This document shows, one piece after another, positions 1 to 8,400 of a DNA stretch of 20,160 bases (position 1 is the first letter of the stretch; each line of letters opens with the position of its first letter). This DNA is from JBGPBY01 sp041481485 (lineage in GTDB: Bacteria; Acidobacteriota; Terriglobia; 20CM-2-55-15), in the NCBI GenBank assembly GCA_041481485.1, contig JBGPBY010000058.1, positions 1-20,160 of the forward strand, read 5' to 3'. The notes under the pieces were generated by a model, which did no database searches, was not told the DNA's origin, and saw only the letters and a list, made by a program, of their open reading frames with translations. The translations under genes were made by a program, and so were the position numbers.

Positions 1-1
1 A

Positions 2-754
2 CATGGCGACGTTCGGATACGCCCTTACTTCTCGAAGATCAGCAATGCGTGGCGCCAGGCATACGTCTATACGCCGCCGGGATATGACAATTCCAACACT
101 CGTTACCCTGTGCTTTATTTGCAGCACGGCGCCGGCGAGGATGAGCGCGGCTGGACCATGCAGGGGAAGGCGAACTTCATCCTGGACAACTTGATCGCCG
201 CGGGCAAGGCGAAACCCATGATCGTTGTCATGGAAAATGGCGGAGGGTCAGCGTTATTTGCCCACGGCAATCGCGGCGGGCCTGCTGCCAATGCCGCACC
301 GGCCGTAGGACGCGGTAACGCCGCGAGTTCTCAGTTTGCCGAGATTCTGATTAAAGAGACGATTCCGATGATTGAGGCGAACTATCGCACGCTCACGGAT
401 CGCGCCAACCGTGCGATTGCCGGTTTGTCGATGGGAGCCGGACAGGCATGGCAGATCGGCACCGCGAATCTGGACAAATTCGCCTATATCGGCGGATTCA
501 GTGGAGGCGCGACAGGTGAACCTCCAACCGCCTACAACGGAGTGATGGCGGACGCGAAAGCATTCAACAAGCAAGTGAAGGTGCTTTACATCAGCATTGG
601 CACCGAGGAGAACGTGCAAGGCGCGCGCACATTTCACGAGAAGCTCGATCAACACGGCATCAAGCACGTCTACTTCGAGTCACCGGGCACGGCGCATGAG
701 TGGCAAACCTGGCGTCGGAGTCTGAATGGGTTTGCCCCCTTGCTATTTCGCTGA
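2..754 (+). CDS. Enterochelin-esterase-like alpha/beta hydrolase (5' end missing)
   Basis: This is the C-terminal 250 residues of an esterase of the IroE/esterase D type (COG2382-like). The frame is open from the window edge, so the start codon and any signal peptide lie outside. The visible part opens with HGDVR and then a strand reading AYVYTPPGYD, the usual entry into this fold, followed by the oxyanion region YLQHGAGEDERGW. The nucleophile elbow GLSMGAG (GxSxG, Ser at about visible residue 143) and the late histidine in GTAHEW complete the signature; the acidic residue is probably near GTEEN. Family members hydrolyse ester bonds in siderophores, feruloylated sugars or acetylated glycans, and the substrate here is unknown. 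The protein is related to, but clearly diverged from, the two longer esterases in the window. The stop codon overlaps the open frame of the DUF559 remnant that follows. Confidence 0.85.
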   Translation, partial: HGDVRIRPYFSKISNAWRQAYVYTPPGYDNSNTRYPVLYLQHGAGEDERGWTMQGKANFILDNLIAAGKAKPMIVVMENGGGSALFAHGNRGGPAANAAPAVGRGNAASSQFAEILIKETIPMIEANYRTLTDRANRAIAGLSMGAGQAWQIGTANLDKFAYIGGFSGGATGEPPTAYNGVMADAKAFNKQVKVLYISIGTEENVQGARTFHEKLDQHGIKHVYFESPGTAHEWQTWRRSLNGFAPLLFR

Positions 755-1052
755 ATGGGGCAAGCGAGAGAATCAAAGGCGAAGTCGACGTTCGAGGCGC
801 CACATCCGGGTTCTCCGGACATGCCGCGCTCTTCGAAACAACGCCACCGCGGCTGAAGCGGTCTTATGGAAACACCTTCAACGACGGCAAGAGGCCGAAC
901 GAACGAGGTGGTTGGAAGCGGAAGGCATTGTGATTCTCCGGTTCGGGAACCGGATTCTTTATCAGAAAATCGAGGCCGTGCTCGAAACGATTCGCGAGGC
1001 TGTAAGAAAACGCGTGGCTGACCACCCCCGCCGCGCCGATCACTTGAGGTAG
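726..1052 (+). pseudogene. DUF559 endonuclease-like remnant with internal deletion
   Basis: The frame carries both ends of a DUF559 (very-short-patch-repair-like) protein. The N-terminal helix segment ALRNNATAAEAVLWKHLQ is at about 831-884, and the C-terminal segment AERTRWLEAEGIVILRFGN followed by IEAVLETIREAV is at about 894-1004. In intact family members about 40-45 residues lie between these blocks, including the FRRQ.PIGPYIVDF and ELDGGQH motifs that make up the restriction-endonuclease-like core. Here the two ends are joined directly at about 888-893, still in frame. The product cannot be catalytic, so I call it a decayed gene, although the frame could still be translated. The true start is unclear: the ATG at 726 lies inside the esterase gene. 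Repeats cluster just downstream. Confidence 0.7.
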
Positions 1053-1079
1053 CATGACAATCTTTGATCGGCGCGGCGG
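1028..1079. repeat. Perfect 15-bp inverted repeat
   Basis: The left arm at 1028-1042 (CCGCCGCGCCGATCA) is the exact reverse complement of 1065-1079, with a 22-nt loop. It straddles the stop codon of the DUF559 remnant (1050-1052). The stem is very GC-rich but no T-run follows it, so it resembles a REP-type palindrome or a rho-independent-like RNA stabiliser more than a textbook terminator. A second small hairpin (1081-1096) follows immediately. Confidence 0.85.
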
Positions 1080-1080
1080 A

Positions 1081-1121
1081 CCCTCCTTCAGGAGGGGATT
1101 ATGGCCAGCCTGTTGTTTCTT
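1081..1121. repeat. 41-bp dispersed repeat, copy 1
   Basis: This stretch matches 4101-4141 at 38 of 41 positions. It opens with a small hairpin (CCCTCC, TTCA loop, GGAGGG) and ends with GGCCAGCCTGTTGTTTCTT. Both copies lie in a convergent gene junction, just past the stop codon of the minus-strand gene (19 bp away here, 4 bp at the other site). This copy lacks the long outer stem seen in copy 2. Confidence 0.85.
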
Positions 1122-1139
1122 CCCATGCATTTTCTCCCC

Positions 1140-1847
1140 CTACCGTGGGCGGACTACCATTTCTTCCACCACAACGTGCTGGGGAACACTGATGCAGAAC
1201 AACGCGCAGTCTGCGACGTCTTCCGCGCGCAGCATCGTCGCTCTCGCATTCGAGTCCGGCGGCTGTGGCCGTTTATCGAGCAGTGGCGTGTCGATGTCTC
1301 CCGGAAAAATTGCGCACGCCCGGATGCCGTTGCCCCGTTCTTCGGCGTTGATGCTCTGCGTCAGACCCGCCATCCCAAACTTGCTCATCACATAGGCCGG
1401 CCCGGCTTTGGGCGAGGCCAGCTTGCCCGCTTCGGAAACGATGTTGACGATGACTCCGGTTCCGCGAGCTCGCATGCGCGGAAGAAACGCCTGAACGCAG
1501 TAGTAGGCGCCGTTTAAGTTGGCGTCCATCATGGCGTGGTAGTCGTCGAGCGACAGCACAGCCAGCGCGCGCCGCGGCACATTCGTGCCGGCAGAGTTCA
1601 CGAGAACGTCGACATCGCCGAACTGCTCGAGAATTTGCTTGCCGGCTGCGGCGACAGAGTCGGAGGTTCCTATGTCACAGCGGTGAGTCGTAATCTGCGA
1701 CGCGGCAGGACCCGCAAGTCGCTTCGTTTCTTTCAGCGCTTCGATTCTTCTGCCAACGATCGCCACGCGCCAACCTTGCTCTGCAAGTTTCAGGGCAATC
1801 GCGCGTCCCACGCCGGTACCGCCGCCTGTGACGACCGCTGTTTTCAT
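1140..1847 (-). CDS. SDR family NAD(P)-dependent oxidoreductase
   Basis: This is a 235-residue classical short-chain dehydrogenase/reductase, the usual size for the family, and is cytoplasmic with no signal peptide. It shows the cofactor motif TGGGTGVG (7-14), NSAG (84-87, the NNAG position), the structural Asn110, Ser138 and the catalytic pair Tyr152/Lys156 in YVMSK, followed by FPGDIDTP. I chose the ATG at 1847 because it forms an ATGA overlap with the stop of the upstream Gfo/Idh gene, a standard sign of translational coupling; a GTG four codons earlier is possible. The pairing with a Gfo/Idh enzyme points to sequential oxidation or epimerisation of a sugar or cyclitol. The substrate is not determined. 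The gene ends at a convergent junction that holds the 41-bp repeat. Confidence 0.9.
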   Translation of the reverse strand: MKTAVVTGGGTGVGRAIALKLAEQGWRVAIVGRRIEALKETKRLAGPAASQITTHRCDIGTSDSVAAAGKQILEQFGDVDVLVNSAGTNVPRRALAVLSLDDYHAMMDANLNGAYYCVQAFLPRMRARGTGVIVNIVSEAGKLASPKAGPAYVMSKFGMAGLTQSINAEERGNGIRACAIFPGDIDTPLLDKRPQPPDSNARATMLRAEDVADCALFCISVPQHVVVEEMVVRPR

Positions 1848-2923
1848 AACGTCATCCACTGTCGCATTTCTGCGGATCGCAACGCGGCGTCAATGACACC
1901 CTGCACACGCGCGCCATCGTAAAAGTCCGGTTTGCACGGACGATGGTTGCGAATTGCGTCCACGAATTCCCATGTCTGATCGTAGCGGAACGTGACGAGC
2001 GGGTCCCCGCTTCCCAGTTCCAGCGGCGCACCTGGTGTTTTCCAGAACTCACGCGGTACATCGATTGTTTCTAGCCCAGGGCCACCAACCTTGCCGGTTT
2101 GCAGTTTGTTCCAATCGCCGGTCGTGAAGACAAAGGATCGCTCGCTGCCGTTGATCTCCACGTAATCTAGGCTGCGCCAGCTTTCATTACGGCCGCTTGC
2201 CAGCTTGCTGCTCTCCAGCACGCCGGTTGCGCCGTTTTCGAAATCCGCGATCAACGCGGCCCAGTCTTCCAGATCGTTCGGGCTTCCGGCGCGGGACGGA
2301 TGCCACTGCTTCACGTTCGCAACGAGTCTGCTCATGCGCCCCATAAGGATATGCGAGAAATCGATGCGATGGCTCAGCATGTCTCCAAGTTCCCCGGATC
2401 CTGCAAGCGACTTCATCTGCCGCCAGCCGAGATTTCGTGTGCCCCAATCCTGCAGTCGACAGGAGCGAAAGTGATATAGCTCGCCGGCATCGCCGCGTTT
2501 TGCCAGATGCGCCAGGTAACGCATGGCAGGGACGAATCGATAGGTGAACGCGGTCATGTGGCGAACATTCGCGCGCTCCGCGGCATCGGCCATTTGCATC
2601 GCTTCGGCATGATTCATCGCCAGCGGCTTTTCGCAAAGGACATGCTTGCCCTGGGCGATTGCCGCTTGCGCGATCCGCGCATGGAAAGAGTTCGGCGTGG
2701 CGATGATCACCGCATGGACGTCGTCGCGGTCGAGGATGTCTTTGTAGTCGGGCGACACGACTGCCGCACCGGTCTGCGCCCGTGCGCGTTCCAGAACGCC
2801 TGCATCGGCGTCGCACAACGCCAAGACTTTCACGTCAGGACAAACGGCAAGGCCCGGCAGATGATTCTGCAGCGTGATTCCGCCGCAGCCGATGATGCCG
2901 AAGTTGATGACGTTCGTGGTCAC
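1844..2923 (-). CDS. Gfo/Idh/MocA family oxidoreductase
   Basis: This is a 359-residue cytoplasmic NAD(P)-dependent dehydrogenase of the glucose-fructose oxidoreductase/inositol dehydrogenase family. The N-terminal Rossmann domain begins FGIIGCGGI (8-16). The signature lysine is in CEKP (97-100), and the C-terminal alpha/beta domain carries the substrate-site block GELGDMLSHRIDF, with Asp181 and His185 at the family's catalytic positions. The start is a GTG at 2923; the nearby ATG at 2928 is out of frame, and no strong Shine-Dalgarno sequence is visible. The stop overlaps the SDR start in ATGA. The gene is divergent from the esterase at 2972, leaving 48 bp that must hold both promoters. Likely substrates are sugars, sugar acids or cyclitols; the sequence does not decide. 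Confidence 0.92.
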   Translation of the reverse strand: MTTNVINFGIIGCGGITLQNHLPGLAVCPDVKVLALCDADAGVLERARAQTGAAVVSPDYKDILDRDDVHAVIIATPNSFHARIAQAAIAQGKHVLCEKPLAMNHAEAMQMADAAERANVRHMTAFTYRFVPAMRYLAHLAKRGDAGELYHFRSCRLQDWGTRNLGWRQMKSLAGSGELGDMLSHRIDFSHILMGRMSRLVANVKQWHPSRAGSPNDLEDWAALIADFENGATGVLESSKLASGRNESWRSLDYVEINGSERSFVFTTGDWNKLQTGKVGGPGLETIDVPREFWKTPGAPLELGSGDPLVTFRYDQTWEFVDAIRNHRPCKPDFYDGARVQGVIDAALRSAEMRQWMTL

Positions 2924-2957
2924 AGCATGAGAGTATGGCGTACGTTAATATCCGTCC

Positions 2958-2965
2958 AAAAGGAG
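2958..2965 (+). promoter_or_regulatory. Shine-Dalgarno site that sets the esterase start
   Basis: AAAAGGAG lies 6 nt before the ATG at 2972. It shows that translation starts there, although the reading frame is open far upstream into the antisense of the Gfo/Idh gene. Confidence 0.8.
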
Positions 2966-2971
2966 TTCTCG

Positions 2972-4051
2972 ATGTTGCGTCTTCCAAAAAGAGCGTTGTC
3001 GATTTGCCTGTTAATGGGGGCCATCGTCGCAGTGGCCCAGACTCCCACGCGTGACCCGAACACGCCTGGCTACGTCAAGGCGAAGGAACTGCCGGACGGT
3101 ACAATTCCATCGCCGAAGGAAGACGGCAACTTCATCATCGGGCCGACGCACAACGCGGCTCCGGAAATGGCGGTGAAGGAAGGCGTCCCGCAGGGACAGG
3201 TCTTCGAATTCATGATGGAGTCGAAGGACAGCAAGATCTATCCCGGCATCGCGCGGGAAGCAAACTCGCAGGTTCGGGTGGATCCCGCGGATCCATTGAG
3301 GCTCATCGTGAACAGCAAGCCGGCGCCCTACACACGCAAAGTCGCGGTGTATGTACCAAAGCAGTACGTGCCGGGCACGGAAGCCCCATTCATCGTCGGT
3401 GGCGACGGTCCCGACGCAACCTTGTTCGCGGCGCTGAACAACCTGATCGCGGAAAAGCGCGTACCCGTGATGATCGCGATATCGATCGCTAACGGCAGCG
3501 GCGACGCGCAGGGCAGCCAGCGCGGACTGGAGTACGACACGATGTCGGGGCTGTACGCCGAGTTCGTCGAGAAGGAAGTGCTGCCGCTGGTGGAGAAGCA
3601 GTACAACGTCAAGCTGACGAAGAATCCCGATGGCCGCGCGACGATGGGTTGCAGTTCCGGCGGTGCGGCTGCAATGTCGATGGCCTGGTATCACACCGAT
3701 CTCTATCACCGTGTATTGAGCTATTCCGGTACATTCGTTTACCAGCAGTGGCCGTATAACCCGGAGACGCCGCACGGCGCCTGGGACTATCACGAGACAC
3801 TGATTCCGAATTCTCCAAAGAAACCTTTGCGCATCTGGATGAATGTCAGCGATCGCGACAACCTCATCACTCGCGACAACTATCACGACTGGGTGCTGGC
3901 GAACGAGCACATGGCGGCCGCGCTGGCGGGGAAGGGCTATCCGTACCAGTTTGTGTTCGCGCGAAACGCCGGACATTGCGACCGCGCCGTGAAAGCACAG
4001 ACCTTGCCGTTGGCGCTGGAGTATGTGTGGCAGGGGTATCCGATCAAGTAA
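2972..4051 (+). CDS. Secreted enterochelin-esterase-like hydrolase, paralogue A
   Basis: This 359-residue protein has a Sec signal peptide (MLRLPKRA, then a hydrophobic run; cleavage near AVA-Q, residue 22). A conserved N-terminal module follows (RDPNTPGYVKA, GNFIIGPTH, IYPGIAR; about 28-95) and then an alpha/beta-hydrolase domain. The nucleophile is Ser228 in GCSSG, the likely acid is Asp294 or Asp296 in SDRD, and the histidine is His335 in RNAGH. The protein is a clear paralogue of the one at 12779-13924, with many identical blocks across its whole length. Relatives in COG2382 cleave esters of siderophores, hydroxycinnamates or sugars. The gene is divergent from Gfo/Idh and converges with the DUF1552 gene, from which it is separated by a long hairpin. 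Confidence 0.9.
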   Translation: MLRLPKRALSICLLMGAIVAVAQTPTRDPNTPGYVKAKELPDGTIPSPKEDGNFIIGPTHNAAPEMAVKEGVPQGQVFEFMMESKDSKIYPGIAREANSQVRVDPADPLRLIVNSKPAPYTRKVAVYVPKQYVPGTEAPFIVGGDGPDATLFAALNNLIAEKRVPVMIAISIANGSGDAQGSQRGLEYDTMSGLYAEFVEKEVLPLVEKQYNVKLTKNPDGRATMGCSSGGAAAMSMAWYHTDLYHRVLSYSGTFVYQQWPYNPETPHGAWDYHETLIPNSPKKPLRIWMNVSDRDNLITRDNYHDWVLANEHMAAALAGKGYPYQFVFARNAGHCDRAVKAQTLPLALEYVWQGYPIK

Positions 4052-4085
4052 CGGTGTCGCGGCGACGGAATAGGGGATAGCTTGG

Positions 4086-4132
4086 CAGGCTGGCGTATTC
4101 CCCTCCTTCAAGAGGGGAGTACGGCCAGCCTG
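4086..4132. terminator. Long hairpin in a convergent junction (probable bidirectional terminator)
   Basis: An outer perfect 9-bp stem (CAGGCTGGC at 4086-4094 with 4124-4132) continues through one bulged G and one G-T pair into GTATTCCCCTC / GAGGGGAGTAC, giving about 20 bp of near-continuous stem with a 6-nt loop. It sits between the ends of the esterase (4051) and DUF1552 (4145) genes. No T-run follows on either strand, so factor-independent termination is inferred from position and stability only. The right half overlaps the 41-bp dispersed repeat. Confidence 0.6.
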
Positions 4133-4141
4133 TTGTTTCTT
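4101..4141. repeat. 41-bp dispersed repeat, copy 2
   Basis: This copy matches 1081-1121 with three substitutions. It ends 4 bp beyond the stop codon of the minus-strand DUF1552 gene. Here the repeat is the right half of a longer hairpin whose left arm is absent at copy 1. Confidence 0.85.
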
Positions 4142-4144
4142 ACC

Positions 4145-5464
4145 TTAGAGGCCGGCGAGGCGCGTGTCTGCGTCACCGAAACTGTCCAGCGTCACGCCCA
4201 TTTTGTCCATCAACGACAGGAACAAGCTCGACATCTTGCGATTCGCATCTCCCGCTTTGACGTAATCGAGCGTGCGCCCGGTTTGCAGCGTGCCCCCTAA
4301 CCCGCCTGCCAGAACCAGGGGGAGTCTCGAATTGTCGTGGCTGCGGCCGATCCAGAGGTTGGAAAGCCACATCAGGCACGAGTGGTCCAGCACCGTGCCG
4401 TCGCCCTCGGGCATCGCGTCCAGCTTCGCAGCCAGATAGGCCAGATGACTGAGGTGATAGCCTGCAATTCGCGCATAACCCTGTGAATTATTCTGATGCG
4501 ATGCCGCATGATGTCCGTCAGCCACATCAAGGAACGGATAGTAGAGTGCGCCAAGATCCCGTGCGAGGATAAGCGTTGCGATACGCGTTCTGTCGGTCTG
4601 GAATGCGATTGCGATGATGTCGAGCATCAACCGGTGATGTTCGCGCAAGTCCTCCGGCAAACCGTTCATTGGCCGTTCCATGGTGAGTGCCGGGCGGTTC
4701 TTCGCCTTGCCGAGATCGTCGGCCTTGTCCTTCGCGGCGCGCATGACATCGACGCGTTTCTCCACTTCGCGCACGCTGGTCAGGTACTCGTCGAGCTTCA
4801 TCCTGTCTGCGCTGCCGACCGTCCTGCCGAGTGCCTCGGCCTCCTGTCTCACACGATCCAGAATGCTGACGTTCCGCAGGCTGCCGCGGTTTTCGAACAG
4901 GCTATCCCATGCAAGAGACGGGTAGACTTCGTTAGGCACAGGCGAATCCGGGCTCTGCCAGGACAGATGCGAGCTGTAAGCGAGCGAATAATTGGTTTCG
5001 TGGAAACCGGTCATTGCATGTTCGCACGCCAGCACGAGGCTGGGTTGTGCGGTTTCCTGTCCCACCCGGCTGGCCAGGACCTGATCGATGGTGATCCCGG
5101 CCTTGACGATCGATCCTTTCTGCAGCACCGATCCGGAAAGCAGACCCCCGGTTTGTGCGGGATGAATCCCATTTCCCATGGCTCGCTTGTGGAAGAGTCC
5201 ATGGATGACATTGATCTTGTGCTTCAGCGGTTCGAGCGGCTTCAGCGTTTCGCTCAGTTTCATCGCCGCACCGGATCCTTCGGATCCCCAGTAGTCCTCG
5301 TTGACGCCATTTCCCATGAAGAGCACCGCGAATCTCTTAGGAAAGGACTCGGCCGGCGTCATCGCTTGCAGCGATTCCATCCACGGCAAGGCCATCACGG
5401 CCCCGGCCCCTCGAAGAATGGTGCGACGCGACAGACGTTGGGAAAACGGCGGCATTTTTTTCAT
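4145..5464 (-). CDS. DUF1552 domain protein, Tat-exported
   Basis: This 439-residue protein is of normal full length for DUF1552 (PF07586). The N-terminus has a Tat-type signal (SRRTILRGAGAVMALPWM, about residues 12-29), followed by the family's opening RFAVLFMGNGVN and blocks such as GNGIHPAQTGGLLSG, EYLTSVREVEKR and ADGHHAASHQNN. Its biochemical role is unknown. In planctomycetes, acidobacteria and myxobacteria the gene usually lies next to a DUF1587/1592/1588/1585 cytochrome-like gene, as it does here. Tat export implies folding or cofactor loading before transport. The start at 5464 is only 6 nt after the upstream stop, and the Shine-Dalgarno sequence (AAGGAGAGG) lies inside the last codons of that gene, so the two are almost certainly co-transcribed and coupled. 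Confidence 0.93.
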   Translation of the reverse strand: MKKMPPFSQRLSRRTILRGAGAVMALPWMESLQAMTPAESFPKRFAVLFMGNGVNEDYWGSEGSGAAMKLSETLKPLEPLKHKINVIHGLFHKRAMGNGIHPAQTGGLLSGSVLQKGSIVKAGITIDQVLASRVGQETAQPSLVLACEHAMTGFHETNYSLAYSSHLSWQSPDSPVPNEVYPSLAWDSLFENRGSLRNVSILDRVRQEAEALGRTVGSADRMKLDEYLTSVREVEKRVDVMRAAKDKADDLGKAKNRPALTMERPMNGLPEDLREHHRLMLDIIAIAFQTDRTRIATLILARDLGALYYPFLDVADGHHAASHQNNSQGYARIAGYHLSHLAYLAAKLDAMPEGDGTVLDHSCLMWLSNLWIGRSHDNSRLPLVLAGGLGGTLQTGRTLDYVKAGDANRKMSSLFLSLMDKMGVTLDSFGDADTRLAGL

Positions 5465-5470
5465 GGCACT

Positions 5471-8400
5471 CTACCTCTCCTTGTTCGCTGCGTCCACGCG
5501 CCTGTTCAGGAACTGCGGGCTGTTCACAATGTGAAGTACCAGCGCGTTGAATCGAAAACCCTCAGTCTGCGCCTGCGCGGTCATCCGGTTCACCGTCACA
5601 TCGTCGGACAACAGGAGTGACCGGCCGAGCGCGTATGCCAGGAGTTTTCTGCTGACATTCTCGATGAAGTCCTTCTGCCGATACTGGCGAATGAAGGCCT
5701 GGACACCGGCATATCCGGAACCCGTTGTCCCATTGGGGAACATTGCATCGATTTCCACAGTCCTCCCGGCGAGATCTACAGCGCGCCTTTCGCCGGTGGG
5801 TCCGTAGTCCTCGAAAGCCAGGCCAAAGGAATCGAAGCGCGCATGGCACGCGGCGCAAACAGGGTTTTTCCGGTGTTGCTCCAGCATATTCCGAAGCGGC
5901 AGATCCATGGCCGTCTCATCCTTTGGCAGTTGAGGCACGGCGGGCGGTGGCGGCGGTATCGTCTCCCCCAGCAAACGGTGTACAACCCAGTAGCCGCGCT
6001 TCACGGGGCTTGTTCTCAGTCCCGGAGCATTCTGCGTCAGGAATACGGCCATCGTCAGGAGACCGCCCCTCCCGTATTGCGATGCATCATCCACACGAAC
6101 CCAGTGGTCACCGCTGCCCGGCGGAGAGGGCATTCCATAGTGTCTGGCCAAAACAGGATTCACAAACGTGAACCGGCCGTAAATCAGATCGAGCACGGAA
6201 CGGTCATTACGAACGACATCTTCTATGTAGCGAATCGGTTCCTCAAACATCGCCTGCCGGAGGTCGTTGGTGAAGTCCGGGAAGCGTACCCTGTCCACGG
6301 CGTTGTGCTGTTCAAAGCGGCGGAAGTCCAGCCAGTTGCCTCCGAATTCAAGGGCCAGTCCCCGCACCTTCGGGTCCTTCAACATTCGGCGTGTCTGGGC
6401 GGCCAGAACCCCGGGTCTCTGCAGCCTGCCGGATTCGGCGTCCTTGAGAAGCTGGTCGTCGGGCATGCTCGCCCAGAGGAAGTAGCTCAGTCTGCTTGCC
6501 AGCGCGTATGCCGACAGCGTGCTATACCGGGAGGAGGCCGGCGGTGAGCCGGATGGGGCGCCCGTGAACTCGATGTGGTACAGAAACCTGGGCGACATCA
6601 AGATGCTGACGACGGACTCCCGGATGGCCTCTTCGTGAGACACCCCGTCCTGATTTCGCAGCTTGTCGTAGTACTCGAGAATGTCGTCACGCTCCACCTT
6701 CGACAAAGGCCGCCGAAAAGCGCGCGTGGCAAACCGGATGAGCGCATCGCGATGAGATGGCACTGCGTCCGCGTGCATACGTTCCAGTGAGCGCAAAGTG
6801 TCGTTGATGCGGTTGAAGTGAAAGCGGATCGCTTCCGGCGCGGCGGGATCGTTTCTCGGGTCAGCCAGTGCTTTCGCGACAAAGTCATTCATCAGTCCGA
6901 AAATGATTTCCGGATCGGTAATGGCCTTGTCCGGTGGGCGCAAGCGTCCGGCCTCGGCTCCCTTGCCATCGACGGCTCCGCTCTGATTGAAATAAAACTG
7001 ATCCCAGGTCCGCGCGGTGTGTGCGGCGATGAAGTCGAACTCATCCCACAGCCGGTCGAGGCGCTTCTGTCCTTTTTCGTCCATGATCAACTGCATGAGC
7101 GGAACATCATCGCGCCAGAATCCCATGACGTTGTGGTAGCCGGCGCTCAGGAAGCGTCCCTTGTCGTCGGAATCGTCCGGGAAATAGCGTCCGCGTTCGG
7201 AGACGTAGAACGCGTCCGGGAATACGGAAGCGAACCTCGCGAAGGAAGCTTCATACCTCGCGCGATCCGCAGCCGGAACCACCAGGTCCGTGTCGCCCGC
7301 TCGCGCGTTCGCCGAAATGGCAGCCCACCGCGGGGCTGCTTCCTGATGCAATCCCGGGTACGGGGGAATACGTGGCGGCGCCACTGGAGGATCGGTGTCG
7401 TTGCGGAGAGTCGCAGGGTTGAACTCGTTTCGATGCAAATTGAAATTGCGCAACTTCCAATTCAGCAGCGGTTGCGAACCCGCCGGCAGGCCGCGAACGA
7501 CCGGTGCGGCAAACTCCATAGCTGTATCACGCCGGATCCTGGTTACGAAATCCCGCATCGCCAGCGTTTCGGCGCGTGACGGCTGGGAATCCCTGCCCGA
7601 AGGCGGTGGCAAAGCCTGCCACATGGACTGAAGCCTGGCCACGGGACCCACGGCCGATGCGGCGGATTTTTCCTGAAGCAATTGCCAGAGAGTTCGCAGG
7701 TACTTTGGACTGACCCCGGCCTGGGTCGCGATCGCGTCCATCGTATTCGCGGAGTTTCGGAGTTTGGCTCGATGCTGGTAACGCCACGCGGCATCAAAGT
7801 AGTCGGCATAGTCGGTCGGTTGCGAGGCGTAAAAGTCGAGAATGCGCTGGATGGCGTAACGGTCCCGATCGGTCTCTGCCAGCATCGGATGTGGGGCAAA
7901 ATCGATTCCATCCGGCGTTAGCACCACGTGATCCGCTATCTTGCGCGCAGCTTCGAGATACTTGTTCAACAGCGCCGGCGACATCGCAAGCGATTCACCC
8001 GAGTTGTCGAAACCCGCAGCGTTCGCCGGATCCACCGGAAACTCGCGAGCAGGCCGAATATCGATCCCCGTCAGGTCGCGGATCGTATTGTCGTACTCCG
8101 CATTGCTTAAACGGCGGGTCGGGACGGGACCCGGATCGCCAGCGTTCCTTCCTGCCTGTTGAATTCGGACGTCGCGAATCCAGTCGATCAATTCCTGACG
8201 AACGTCGGCAGGGGGCTGCGTTGCGGTCCTGGGCGGCATTTGGCCGGACGCCAGCTTTTCGCCCATCAGAATCCAATGCCCAAAATCGTCGACAACCTGC
8301 GCCATCGAGGAATAAGGACGCATATCGAACTGTGCAGCTGGCGTACTGGTCCCATGGCATCCCATGCAATACGTGTTGAGAAAAGGCCGGACGGTCTGGC

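Noticed and set aside
2924..2971. Divergent promoter between Gfo/Idh and esterase A
   Set aside because: A promoter must exist in or near these 48 bp, but I see no -35/-10 pair good enough to annotate.
3011..4111. 366-codon open frame antisense to esterase A
   Set aside because: It mirrors the real gene's codon pattern, is rich in Arg/His/Val as GC-rich shadows are, and has no recognisable domain. The + strand frame has a signal peptide, Shine-Dalgarno site and catalytic motifs.
4496..5620. 374-codon open frame antisense to DUF1552
   Set aside because: It has no domain and a low-complexity His/Arg composition, and it crosses the junction of two real genes.
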